From positions 62,001 to 126,000 of the forward strand of contig NZ_QPLT01000006.1 in the NCBI RefSeq assembly GCF_003666015.1: a stretch of 64,000 bases of DNA, given 5' to 3'. Source of the DNA: Halorubrum sp. Atlit-26R (lineage in GTDB: Archaea > Halobacteriota > Halobacteria > Halobacteriales > Haloferacaceae). A model generated the notes under the pieces. That model saw only the letters and a program-made list of their open reading frames with translations. It searched no databases and was not told the origin of the DNA. A program made the translations under genes and the position numbers. Below, in pieces: positions 17,116 to 25,872 of the stretch; within the stretch, counting starts at the first letter, position 1, and each line of letters starts with the position of its first letter.

Positions 17116-19172
17116 GACGGCTCGGCGTCGCCGCGCCCGTCGCGGGTCGACGGCGACGTCTCGGCGAGCGCGCGCTCGAAGTGGTCGCGCCCGACGCTCG
17201 GGTCGACCGGTGGGCCGTCGTCGACGATCGCGTCCTCGATCGCGAGCAGCCCCGCCTCGCGGACCAGCGCCGCGAGGTCGCCGCCGCTGTACCCGGCGGT
17301 GCGGTCGGCGAGGGCGTCGAGGTCGACCCCGGACGCGACCGGCATCTCCCGGGCGTGAATCTCCAGGATCTCGCGGCGCGCCTCGCGGTCGGGGAGCGGC
17401 GTCTCGACCGGCTTCTCGATCCGGCCCGGCCGGAGCAGCGCCTCGTCGATGGCGTCCGGGCGGTTCGTCGCCGCGATGACGGCGACGTCCGTCAGCGGCT
17501 CCAGTCCGTCGAGTTCTGTCAGCAGCTGCGACACCACGCGCTCGCCGGCGCCCGTGTCGTCGCCGCTGCGTCTCGGGGAGACGGCGTCGACCTCGTCGAA
17601 GAATATCACCGCCGGCGCGTTCTCGCGCGCCGTGGCGAACAGGTCGCGGACGGCCTTCTCCGACTCGCCGACGTACTTGTCGAGCAGCTCGGGCCCGTTC
17701 ACCGGGATGAAGTTCGCGTCGCTGAGCGTCGCCGCGGCGCGCGCGAGCAGCGTCTTCCCGGTCCCGGGGGGCCCGTACAGCAGCACGCCGGAGGGCGGGT
17801 CGATCCCCATCTCCGCGAAGCGGTCGGCGTACTCCAAGGGCCAGTACACCGCGCGCACCAGCTCCCGCTTTGCGTCGTCGAGCCCGCCGACCTCGTCCCA
17901 GCCGACCGCGGGGAACTCGACGGTGACCTCGCGGAGCCCGGTCGGCTCGACCTCGTCGAGCGCGGCCTCGAAGTCGGCCATCCGGATCGCGGTCCGGCCG
18001 TCCCGGCGGACTGCCCGCTCCAACGCCGCGTCCGCGAGGACGGCCAGATCGGCGAACACGTAGCCGTTGAGCCGGGCGGCGACCGACTCGAAGTCGACGT
18101 CCATCGCGAGGGGCGCGCCCTCGCAGAGCGCCTCGAGCGCGGCCGCGCGCTCCGCGGTCGTCAGGGGCTCGACCTCGATCTCGCGGTCGAACCGGCCGCC
18201 GCGGCGCAGCGCCGACGGTACCTCGCTCGGGTCGGTCGTCGCGCCGATCACGACCGTCCGGTCGCCCGCGCGGAGCTCGTCGACGGTCGACCGGAAGCGG
18301 TCCGCCAGCGCGGAGCCGCCGTCGTCGGCCCCGAGCGCCTCGAGGTCGTCGAGGAGGACCACGGTCGGCTCGCCCCCCGAGACGGCCTCGACGACGCGGT
18401 CGAGCCGGTCCGATCGGTCGCTCGCCCGCTCGCCTCGGAGCCGCGCCGCGGAGGCCCGGACGAGCGCCGCGTCGGTCGCGGCCGCGACGGCCTCGACGAG
18501 CGTCGTCTTCCCCGACCCGCGCGGGCCGTGGAGGAGCAGCCCCAACGTCGCGGACCCCGCGGACTCGAACGTCTCGGCCGCGTCGAACCGGGTCGCGACC
18601 GCGTCGCGGAGGCGCTCGAACGTCGCCGTCGGGACGAAGCCGTCGCCGCCGCCGGTCCCGCCGGGGCGCTCGGCCTCGACCGCCCGCGTCCCGTCGTCGG
18701 CCGCGACGGTGATCTCGGTCTCGTCGCCGACGACCGCCGGCGAGGAGGGGGCCACGTCCCGCACGTCGAACCGGAGCGTGAGCGCGCCGCCGAGGCGCGT
18801 GACCTCGACCTCGTCGCCGACGGCGACCGCGCGCCGATCGAGCCGGCGGCGGATCGCGTCCTCGCTCCGCTCCAAGTCGACCGACTGGCGGAGCCGCAGC
18901 GTGACCGACGAGGCGACCGGGAGGTCCGACGCCGCCACGGTGGCGGCCTCGCCCGGCTCGACCCCGGCCGTCCGCCGGAGCCGCTCGGGGAGGAAAACGG
19001 CCCGGGCCTCGCCGTCGACCGCGACGACCGGGGCGGCGACGCGCCGCGCGCCTTCGACGGTCACCGAATCGCCGAGGCCGATCCCGAGGTCGGCGAGGAC
19101 GGCCTCGGGGAGCCCCACGCGGTCGCCGGGAACCGACGTGGGGGGCTCCCGGACGGGGACGCGCACGCTCAT
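17112..19172 (-). CDS. CDC48/VAT-like double AAA ATPase with divergent first ring
   Basis: A 686-residue protein with the CDC48 plan. An N-terminal double-psi-barrel-like region (about 1-165) is followed by AAA domain D1 (about 185-405) and D2 (about 420-670). D2 is canonical: Walker A GPPGTGKT (467-474), Walker B FFDEVDA with Asp526/Glu527, and an arginine-finger region NRPDAIDEALLRPGR. D1 departs from the family, with Walker A GPRGSGKT (216-223) and Walker B LLDDLE (Asp275/Asp276 in place of Asp-Glu). D1 may therefore bind ATP but hydrolyse it poorly. Shorter than Cdc48, it probably unfolds or remodels proteins. It sits between bop and bat. Confidence 0.88.
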   Translation of the reverse strand: MSVRVPVREPPTSVPGDRVGLPEAVLADLGIGLGDSVTVEGARRVAAPVVAVDGEARAVFLPERLRRTAGVEPGEAATVAASDLPVASSVTLRLRQSVDLERSEDAIRRRLDRRAVAVGDEVEVTRLGGALTLRFDVRDVAPSSPAVVGDETEITVAADDGTRAVEAERPGGTGGGDGFVPTATFERLRDAVATRFDAAETFESAGSATLGLLLHGPRGSGKTTLVEAVAAATDAALVRASAARLRGERASDRSDRLDRVVEAVSGGEPTVVLLDDLEALGADDGGSALADRFRSTVDELRAGDRTVVIGATTDPSEVPSALRRGGRFDREIEVEPLTTAERAAALEALCEGAPLAMDVDFESVAARLNGYVFADLAVLADAALERAVRRDGRTAIRMADFEAALDEVEPTGLREVTVEFPAVGWDEVGGLDDAKRELVRAVYWPLEYADRFAEMGIDPPSGVLLYGPPGTGKTLLARAAATLSDANFIPVNGPELLDKYVGESEKAVRDLFATARENAPAVIFFDEVDAVSPRRSGDDTGAGERVVSQLLTELDGLEPLTDVAVIAATNRPDAIDEALLRPGRIEKPVETPLPDREARREILEIHAREMPVASGVDLDALADRTAGYSGGDLAALVREAGLLAIEDAIVDDGPPVDPSVGRDHFERALAETSPSTRDGRGDAEPS

Positions 19173-19371
19173 GTTTCGTGGGCCCGCTCGCGGGACGGCT
19201 CCTCGGCGGCGATAGTCGACACCATGCGTCTATCTCACGCCAAGCGACCTCAAAGTACCCGGGCCTAACTGGACAGTCGCGCCCCGACGGCCCCCGCGGT
19301 CGGCCGGTCGGGCGCCGACGTTCCGGACTCTCGGAACGTAGGCAACCGTTAACCCGTCTGGGTGCGAACGG

Positions 19372-21381
19372 ATGCCCATGGCGAACGCTCGAGCGCTCCT
19401 CGTCCACCCGGAGGAGGGGAGCGATCGGATCGAGACGGCGCTCGGGGGCGCCGGGTTCGACGTGACCCGCACGGACACCGCGGCGTCCGCGGTCGCGAAG
19501 GCGACGACCGGGGAGTACGACTGCGTCGTCAGCGAGTACGCGCTGGCCGGCGACGACGGGGTCGACCTCGCGACCGCGATCAAGGAGTCCGACGCCGGCG
19601 TGCCCATCGTGATGTTCACGGAGACGGACGAGGAGGGCGTGCCGGAGGCCGCCTTCGAGAACGGCGTCGACAGGTTCCTCCAGAAGAACGGGTCGGCGTC
19701 GATCGATAAGCTCGTCTCCGACGTCTCGACGGTCTGTTCGGGAGTCCCGACCTCTGAGCCGCGACGGGACATCTCCGACCACGAGCCGTCCGCGTCGGAG
19801 GTGACGCGCGCCGTCGAGGACGCGCCGATCGGGATCAGCATCAGCGACCCGGACCTCCCGGACTACCCCCTCGTGTACGTCAACGACGCCTGGGAGGAGC
19901 ACACCGGCTACCCGGTCGAGGAGGCGCTCGGCCGCAACCCGCGGTTCCTCCAGGGGCCGGGGACGGACCCGGAGACCGTCGAGGAGATCGGGGACGCGAT
20001 CGCGAACGAGGAGGAGGCGACCGTCGAGATACGGAACTACCGGCGCGACGGTACGCCCTTCTGGAACGAGCTGACGGTCGCGCCGATATACGACGAGGAC
20101 GGCGACCTGGCCCACTACGTCGGCTTCCAGAACGACATCAGCGACCGAAAGGAGGCGGAGCGGCTCGCCGAGGAGCGCGCCGAGAAGCTCGCGACCGAGC
20201 GGCGCTCGCTCGACAGGGTCCTCGGTCGGGTGAACGGGCTCTTCAGCGACATCAGTCGCATCCTCGTCGAGAACCGGGACCCGAACGCCATCCCCGAGCG
20301 CGTCTGCGAGGTCGTCGCCGGCGAGCCGGGGTACGCCGGCGGTTGGATCGGCGAGGTGTCGTCGGCGACCGGTCGCCTCGAGATCCGCGCGGCGAGCGGC
20401 GTGTCGGTCGACGTCGGCGCGTCGTTCGACGTCGACGAGACGCCGACCGAGGTCCGGGAGGCGATCGAGACCGAGGAGCTCCGCAGCGGCTCGATAGAGG
20501 GCGCGGCCGACGGACCGCTCGAACCGGCGGCCGTCGGCGGGCGGCGGCTCCTCGTCGTCCCGCTCACGTACGGGGAGCGACGGTACGGCCTGTTGGGGAT
20601 CTACGGCAGCGGGGCTGACGTCCTCGACCGCCGGGAGCGACGGGTGTGCGAGTCCGTCGGGAAGATGATCGCGAACGGACTCCACTCCATCGAGACGGCG
20701 GAGATGCTCACGACCGACCGCGTCGTGGAGCTCGTGGTCGAGATCCGAGACTCGACGGGACCGCTCGCGCGGCTCGCCGACGCGGTCGGCGGGGAGGTGG
20801 AACACCTCGGGACGACGCGGCTCGACGACGACGCCTGCGAGCTGTACTTCCGCGCCGACGGGGAGGACACGGACCTCGACGAGCTCGCCGCCCTCCCGCT
20901 GGTCGAGTCGATGCGGACGGTCTCGGAGACGAACGACGGCGTCAGCTTCGGCGTCACCGTCACCGAGTCACCGCCGCTCACGCAGCTGGCCGACCACGGC
21001 AGCGTCGTCGCCGAGGCGACCGCCACGCCGGAGGGAGCGACCCTGACGATCGAGGCGCCGCCCGAGCACGACGTCCGGTCGATCCTCGACGTGTTCCGCG
21101 GCGAGTACGAGGGCGTCGAGCTCCGGTCGCGCGTCGAGCGCGAGAGCCGCGACCGCACCGTCGCGGAGTTCGCGGCCGCGGTCGACGAGCGGCTCACCGA
21201 GCGCCAGCGCGCCGCCCTGAAGACCGCCGAGCTGAACGGCTACTTCGAGTGGCCGCGACCGGTCGACGGCTCGGAGATCGCCGAGCAGATGGGGATCACC
21301 CGGCAGACGTTCCACCAGCACCTCCGCGCGGCCGAGCGGAAGCTGGTCGAGGCGTACGTCGACCCGCGACCGAGCGAATGA
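19372..21381 (+). CDS. bat: Bat-type regulator (bacterio-opsin activator): pseudo-receiver, LOV/PAS, GAF, HTH-10
   Basis: A 669-residue protein with the layout of Bat, the activator of bop and related genes. Residues 5-115 form a receiver-like domain in which the phospho-acceptor position is Glu55 rather than Asp. Residues 143-258 form a PAS domain of LOV type containing GRNPRFLQG (187-195) and NYRRDGTPFWN. A linker helix leads to a GAF domain (about 290-445), then a variable region and a C-terminal HTH-10 DNA-binding domain (about 607-660, ending ITRQTFHQHLRAAERKL). The expected targets are bop, brp and carotenoid genes in response to oxygen and light. The second ATG (19378) is an alternative start. 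Confidence 0.9.
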   Translation: MPMANARALLVHPEEGSDRIETALGGAGFDVTRTDTAASAVAKATTGEYDCVVSEYALAGDDGVDLATAIKESDAGVPIVMFTETDEEGVPEAAFENGVDRFLQKNGSASIDKLVSDVSTVCSGVPTSEPRRDISDHEPSASEVTRAVEDAPIGISISDPDLPDYPLVYVNDAWEEHTGYPVEEALGRNPRFLQGPGTDPETVEEIGDAIANEEEATVEIRNYRRDGTPFWNELTVAPIYDEDGDLAHYVGFQNDISDRKEAERLAEERAEKLATERRSLDRVLGRVNGLFSDISRILVENRDPNAIPERVCEVVAGEPGYAGGWIGEVSSATGRLEIRAASGVSVDVGASFDVDETPTEVREAIETEELRSGSIEGAADGPLEPAAVGGRRLLVVPLTYGERRYGLLGIYGSGADVLDRRERRVCESVGKMIANGLHSIETAEMLTTDRVVELVVEIRDSTGPLARLADAVGGEVEHLGTTRLDDDACELYFRADGEDTDLDELAALPLVESMRTVSETNDGVSFGVTVTESPPLTQLADHGSVVAEATATPEGATLTIEAPPEHDVRSILDVFRGEYEGVELRSRVERESRDRTVAEFAAAVDERLTERQRAALKTAELNGYFEWPRPVDGSEIAEQMGITRQTFHQHLRAAERKLVEAYVDPRPSE

Positions 21382-21412
21382 GCGGGGAGCCGACCGCCGA
21401 GCGCGGTGGACC

Positions 21413-21871
21413 ATGAGCGACGAGCGATCGGACCCGTTCGCCGCGAGCGACGCCGTCGTGGTCGCGGCCGATCCGGAGACGGTGTTCGCGTTCCTCGACG
21501 ACCCCGAGAACCACGCGGCGATCACGCCCGGGCTCACGGACGTTCGAGACGTCGAACCGCTGGCGAACGGCGGGAAGCGGCTCTCGTACACCTACCGGAT
21601 GGCCGGGATCGGGATCGACGGCGAGATCGTCCAGACCGTCCACGAGCCGCCCGAGCGCCACGCCTTCGAGCTCCGCGGCCGCCTCACCGGCACCATCGAC
21701 CTCCGGCTCGCCCCCGCCGACGGCGGGACGGAGCTGACGTACGCCGCGACGTACGACCTGCCGGAGAACGCGCTCACGAGGGTCGGCGCGCCCGTGATCC
21801 GTCGGTTCAACGAGCGGCAGCTCCGGGCGGCGCTGGAGAACGTCGCCGCGGAGTTCGACGCGCACGGGTGA
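21413..21871 (+). CDS. SRPBCC-fold (CoxG-like) lipid/ligand-binding protein
   Basis: A 152-residue single-domain protein of the START/SRPBCC superfamily: an opening strand DAVVVAADPETVFAFLDDPENHA, a long antiparallel sheet (LSYTYRMAGIGIDGEIV and following) and a C-terminal helix IRRFNERQLRAALENVAAEF that would cap the cavity. It probably binds a hydrophobic ligand; no enzymatic residues can be assigned. It begins 32 bp after bat on the same strand, so co-transcription is possible. Confidence 0.8.
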   Translation: MSDERSDPFAASDAVVVAADPETVFAFLDDPENHAAITPGLTDVRDVEPLANGGKRLSYTYRMAGIGIDGEIVQTVHEPPERHAFELRGRLTGTIDLRLAPADGGTELTYAATYDLPENALTRVGAPVIRRFNERQLRAALENVAAEFDAHG

Positions 21872-21990
21872 GGCTGTTCGACAGATCGGTCAGCAGGGGT
21901 CGCCAGCGCGGCGAGCCGACCGGGAGACGGCGGACCGATTCGGGGGGCGGCGGGCGAACTATTAAGCGTTTGATGGCCTAAACGAGGGGC

Positions 21991-23127
21991 ATGGATCCGA
22001 TCACCCTCCAAGCCGGACTCGGTCTCGGGCTCGTGAGCGTCGGCCTGCTCGCGCTCCTGCTCGTGGTCGTCACGCTCTGGCAGTCGTTCGAGATCGTCGA
22101 CGCCTACGAGAAGAAGACGCTCACCGTCTTCGGCGAGTACCGCAAGCTGCTCGAACCGGGTATCAACCTCATCCCGCCGTTCGTCTCCCGCACGTACCCG
22201 TTCGACATGCGGACCCAGACGCTGGACGTCCCCCGACAAGAGGCTATCACGCGGGACAACTCCCCGGTGACCGCCGACGCGGTCGTCTACATCAAGGTGA
22301 TGGACGCGAAGAAGGCGTTCTTAGAGGTCGACGACTACAAGAAGGCCGTCTCGAACCTCGCGCAGACGACCCTCCGGGCCGTCCTCGGCGACATGGAGCT
22401 CGACGACACGCTGAACAAGCGCCAGGAGATCAACGCGAAGATCCGAAAGGAGCTCGACGAGCCGACCGACGAGTGGGGGATCCGCGTCGAGAGCGTGGAG
22501 GTCCGCGAGGTCAACCCCTCGAAGGACGTCCAGCAGGCGATGGAGCAGCAGACCTCCGCCGAGCGCCGCCGGCGCGCGATGATCCTCGAAGCGCAGGGGG
22601 AACGCCGCTCCGCCGTCGAGCAGGCCGAGGGTGACAAGCAGTCCAACATCATCCGCGCGCAGGGGGAAAAGCAGTCCCAGATCCTCGAGGCGCAGGGGGA
22701 CGCGATTTCGACGGTCCTCCGCGCCCGCTCGGCCGAGTCGATGGGCGAGCGCGCCATCATCGAACGCGGCATGGAGACCCTCGAAGAGATCGGCAAAGGC
22801 GAGTCCACGACGTTCGTCCTCCCGCAGGAGCTCACGAGTCTGGTCGGCCGCTACGGCAAGGCGCTCTCCGGCTCCGACGTCCAGGAAATGGAGGGGCTCG
22901 ACGGGAAGGAGTTCGACGACGACACCCGGAAGATGCTCGGGCTCGACGACATCGACGAGATCCTCGGCCAGATCGAGGAGTCCGCGGAGATGAACGTCGA
23001 GGAGCTCGAGAAGGAGGCCGAGGCGGTGAAGGCGGGCGACGCCGGCGCGAGCATCAGGTCCGCCGACGAGGTCATCCAGGAGATGGACGACGAGGAGGCG
23101 CCCGCGGAAGTCGAGAAGGAGGAGTAG
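21991..23127 (+). CDS. SPFH/Band-7 (stomatin/prohibitin-like) membrane protein
   Basis: A 378-residue membrane-organising protein. One N-terminal membrane helix (about 8-30) is followed by the SPFH domain (LPFDMRTQTLDVPRQEAITRDNSPVTADAV region, about 70-100). A long alanine/glutamate-rich coiled coil follows, with repeated EAQGERRSAVEQAEG-type units (about 190-250). The C-terminal 80 residues are acidic. Such proteins form large oligomers and often work with NfeD proteins. An NfeD gene is present in this window at 61088 but not adjacent. Confidence 0.9.
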   Translation: MDPITLQAGLGLGLVSVGLLALLLVVVTLWQSFEIVDAYEKKTLTVFGEYRKLLEPGINLIPPFVSRTYPFDMRTQTLDVPRQEAITRDNSPVTADAVVYIKVMDAKKAFLEVDDYKKAVSNLAQTTLRAVLGDMELDDTLNKRQEINAKIRKELDEPTDEWGIRVESVEVREVNPSKDVQQAMEQQTSAERRRRAMILEAQGERRSAVEQAEGDKQSNIIRAQGEKQSQILEAQGDAISTVLRARSAESMGERAIIERGMETLEEIGKGESTTFVLPQELTSLVGRYGKALSGSDVQEMEGLDGKEFDDDTRKMLGLDDIDEILGQIEESAEMNVEELEKEAEAVKAGDAGASIRSADEVIQEMDDEEAPAEVEKEE

Positions 23128-23216
23128 CTCGGCGCGAAGCGCGGCCGTAGCCGCATTCTCCGACGCGATTCGGCCGCGAGCGAAGTGCTTTTGTCGAGGC
23201 GCCGACTAATACGGCC

Positions 23217-23825
23217 GTGACAGAGGGGTTCGACGGCCGAAAGCGGGAGACGCTCCGGCGGTTCGCAGCGGTCGGAGCCGCCGCGCCGTTCGTCGGGACC
23301 GCGAGCGCCGACGACGGGACCGACGAGAACGAGACGCGGGAGGCGATCCGCGGCTACGTGCCGACGACCCCCGGCGCGCACTTCTCGAAGCTCCGCGACG
23401 ACCTCCGCCTCGGGACCGGCGAGGCGCAGTACCACCTCCGGAAGCTGGAGGAGGCGGGCGCGATCGAGTCGGTGAAGGACGCCGACTACCGGCGCTTCTT
23501 CCCCGCCGGCCGGTTCGACGCGACCGACAAGCGGGCGCTCGGCTACCTCCGTCGGGAGACGCCGCGCGGGATGGTCCTCGCGCTGCTGCGTGACCCCGAC
23601 GCGACCGGCGCCGACCTCGCGAACGCGCTCGGCGTCTCCCGGCCGACGATAAGCGCCGCGGCCGCCGACCTCGAAGCCGCCGGCCTCCTCGACCGGACCG
23701 ACGGCTACGCGCTGACCGAGCCGGAGCGGCTGCTCACGCTCGTCGTCCGCTACGCCGACTCCTTCGACGCCGAGGCCGTCGCGTTCGCCGACGAGGCGGC
23801 GTCGCTGGTCGCGTACGATCCCTGA
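23217..23825 (+). CDS. Winged-helix regulator with a Tat-like N-terminal signal
   Basis: A 202-residue protein read from GTG. Residues 15-32 look like a twin-arginine signal: RR followed by FAAVGAAAPFVG and an AxA site. Two winged-helix units follow. The first (about 42-85) contains GAHFSKLRDDLRLGTGEAQYHLRKLEEAG, and the second (about 105-160) contains ATGADLANALGVSRPTISAAAADLEAAG. A DNA-binding protein would not normally be exported, so the hydrophobic segment may act as a membrane anchor or the true start may lie further inside. No better start codon precedes the first winged helix. Confidence 0.72.
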   Translation: MTEGFDGRKRETLRRFAAVGAAAPFVGTASADDGTDENETREAIRGYVPTTPGAHFSKLRDDLRLGTGEAQYHLRKLEEAGAIESVKDADYRRFFPAGRFDATDKRALGYLRRETPRGMVLALLRDPDATGADLANALGVSRPTISAAAADLEAAGLLDRTDGYALTEPERLLTLVVRYADSFDAEAVAFADEAASLVAYDP

Positions 23826-23851
23826 CTCGACTCAGAGCGCGACGGCGACCG

Positions 23852-24124
23852 TCAGCCCGTGACCATCCACGTCGTCCCCGACGAGTAGCCCCACTTCTCG
23901 ACGTCGACATCGGTGGCCGCGTCGGCGACGGCGCTCATGTTCGCGCCGACCTCCTTCGCCGAGAGCCCGAGGTCGTCGGCGATCAGCCGCGACTTGAAGT
24001 AGGTGCGGTCGGCCGCGTTCTCGCGGAGGTAGCGGAGGATTCGCGCCTGTTTCGCGGAGAGGCCGGCCGAGTCGGCCGCGACCGCGTCCTGTTCTGCGAC
24101 CGTGTCCGATTGGACCGTGCTCAT
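23852..24124 (-). CDS. Small winged-helix-like haloarchaeal protein
   Basis: A 90-residue protein. After a polar N-terminus comes LSAKQARILRYLRENAADRTYFKSRLIADDLGLSAKEVGANMSAV (about 24-68), which reads as a winged helix, ending in WGYSSGTTWMVTG. The pattern suggests a DNA-binding regulator. The upstream in-frame GTG at 24130 is less likely than the ATG. It is convergent with the winged-helix gene ending at 23825. Confidence 0.75.
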   Translation of the reverse strand: MSTVQSDTVAEQDAVAADSAGLSAKQARILRYLRENAADRTYFKSRLIADDLGLSAKEVGANMSAVADAATDVDVEKWGYSSGTTWMVTG

Positions 24125-24290
24125 ACCCACACCAGGTCGGTGACCAGCATAAGGGAGTTGGTAAGTCCGGTTAACACGCCGCAGTCGTGCGGTTTTGTGC
24201 GGCAGGAGGGGCGAGAGAGACGGCCAGTCGCCGCGTTTGGGTACGGCCTTCGAACCGGATCGGCGGCCCGGCGGCGAGGGCGCGCCGAGG

Positions 24291-24878
24291 TCAGTACAGC
24301 CCGGAGACGAACGGGCCGAGCGCGCCGCTCACCCCGGCGGCGAGCGCCTCGGCGCGGTCGACGCGGCTGTTCGTGAGCGCGCCGGCCGCGCCGCCGCGCG
24401 TCGCGACGCCGTCGGTGTCGAGGAGGTCGTCCATCACCGGTCCCAGTTCCTCCCCGTCGTCGATCCGGGCGGCGACGTCGGCCGGGAGCGCGAGGCTCGG
24501 GCCGGCGGCGCGGCCGACGCGGTCGCCGTCCGTTACGGCCGCCCACATGATCAGGTAGCGGTCGTCGCTCCCGTCGAACCCCGCGACGCCGCCCTCGACG
24601 CCGACGCCGAGGTCGTACGTCGCCCCGTCGTCCGGCGCGCCGGCGCCGCCTCTCGGGCCCGCGTCGAGGACGGCCGCGGCCCGGTTCTCCGCGCCCGAAA
24701 TCGTCTCCGCGTGGCCCGTCGGCTGTTCGCTCACGCCGGAGTCGACGGGGACCGACTCGATCGCGACGCCGGTCGGGTCGCTCGGGAGGTCGTCGTCCGC
24801 CGCCGCTCCGAGGGCCAGTTCGACCGCGCGCCGCTTCACCGGGTTGCCGCTGCCGACGCCGACTCGCAGGGTCGTCAT
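24291..24878 (-). CDS. Inosine/xanthosine triphosphatase (DUF84 NTPase)
   Basis: A 195-residue house-cleaning NTPase of the DUF84/YjjX family that hydrolyses non-canonical purine nucleotides such as ITP and XTP. The opening LRVGVGSGNPVKRRAVELAL (about 4-23) is the substrate-binding motif. VPVDSGVSEQPTGHAETISGAENRA (about 43-67) is the second conserved block. Its ATG overlaps the stop of the upstream BtuF-like gene by 4 bp, so the two form an operon. Confidence 0.85.
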   Translation of the reverse strand: MTTLRVGVGSGNPVKRRAVELALGAAADDDLPSDPTGVAIESVPVDSGVSEQPTGHAETISGAENRAAAVLDAGPRGGAGAPDDGATYDLGVGVEGGVAGFDGSDDRYLIMWAAVTDGDRVGRAAGPSLALPADVAARIDDGEELGPVMDDLLDTDGVATRGGAAGALTNSRVDRAEALAAGVSGALGPFVSGLY

Positions 24879-25675
24879 GTCCGGTCGTCGGCGTCGGCGA
24901 CTGAAAACGCGTCGGGATGGAGCAGGCGCGCCAGCCGCTCGACCCCGTCGAGGAGCGCGGGGCTCGGCTGATTGAGGAGGGAGTCGTCGATCACGGTCAC
25001 GGGGGCGTCGACGGCCCAGTCGCGCTCGGCGACCGTCGCGGGGTCGACCCGGTCGCCGTGTCCGCAGACGTGGACGACGACGCGGTCGGGATCGGCGCGC
25101 TCGACCGCGGCGGGGTCGACCTCGCGGGAGCGCTCGCCGGGGTCGACGAACGGGTAGCGCCCGCCCGCCGCGCGGACGGCGTCGGGGACCCAGTTGCCGG
25201 CCGCCATCGGCGGGTCGGACCACTCCTCGCAGTAGACCGTCGGGCGCGGGCGGTCGGCGACGGCGTCGGCGATCCGGTCGAGCCGGTCGCGCGCGTCGGC
25301 CGCGAGCCGCTCGCCCGCGTCCGGGCGGCCGACGTCGGCCCCGCGGGCCGCGAACCCCTCGAGGGCCTCGTCCAGCGTCGACGGCTCGCGGTGCGCGACG
25401 TCGAGGCCGCGCTCCCGGCAGTCGTCGGCGAGGTCGGCCTGGAGCCCGTCGCTCGTGAGGACGACGTCGGGGTCGAGGTCGGCGACGCGGTCGAGGTCGG
25501 GGTTCAGCCAGCCCCCGACGGCGGTCGGGGGCTCCTCGCCGTTCGCGGGCCCGGCGTCGGGGTCGTCGGCGAGGTCGCAGTGGGCGGTGACGCCGACGAG
25601 GCGGTCGGCCGCGCCGAGCGCGGCGACCGTCGCGGTCGCGCTCGGCGCGAGGGAGACGACGCGGGGCGCGGACAT
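24875..25675 (-). CDS. Cobalamin-binding BtuF-like periplasmic-fold protein without signal peptide
   Basis: A 266-residue protein of the class III solute-binding fold: RVVSLAPSATATVAALG at the N-terminus, DLDPDVVLTSDGLQADLADDCRERG around 68-92, a long linking helix region and a second lobe starting PRPTVYCEEWSDPPMAAGNWV. It resembles BtuF-like cobalamin-binding proteins, but there is no secretion signal or lipobox, so it acts inside the cell or is mis-sorted by annotation. No transporter genes adjoin it. It is translationally coupled to the NTPase gene. Confidence 0.75.
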   Translation of the reverse strand: MSAPRVVSLAPSATATVAALGAADRLVGVTAHCDLADDPDAGPANGEEPPTAVGGWLNPDLDRVADLDPDVVLTSDGLQADLADDCRERGLDVAHREPSTLDEALEGFAARGADVGRPDAGERLAADARDRLDRIADAVADRPRPTVYCEEWSDPPMAAGNWVPDAVRAAGGRYPFVDPGERSREVDPAAVERADPDRVVVHVCGHGDRVDPATVAERDWAVDAPVTVIDDSLLNQPSPALLDGVERLARLLHPDAFSVADADDRT

Positions 25676-25872
25676 TGGAACCGATCCGGCCGCGACCGTG
25701 TCAACGGTTTCGGTCGCGTCGCCGCCGATCTGGAGATCGGCGAAAACACGTGATAGATCGTGTCCTTTCGTCGGGATTCGAGCGACACGTTCCGGTCGTT
25801 TTAAGTTGTGTTCCGCCGACGGTAAGGTAAGATCGCTCCCGGGCAGTTTCAGTTTCCGGGGGCAACCGAGCT

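Noticed and set aside
17210-17479. Arginine-rich plus-strand frame inside the AAA ATPase gene
   Set aside because: Antisense shadow with composition unlike acidic haloarchaeal proteins and no start signals.
19350-19366. ACCCGTCTGGGTGCG before bat as a bop-type activating sequence
   Set aside because: Only about 10 of 15 positions agree with the bop element, and it lies within 25 bp of the ATG, downstream of where a TATA box would be needed.
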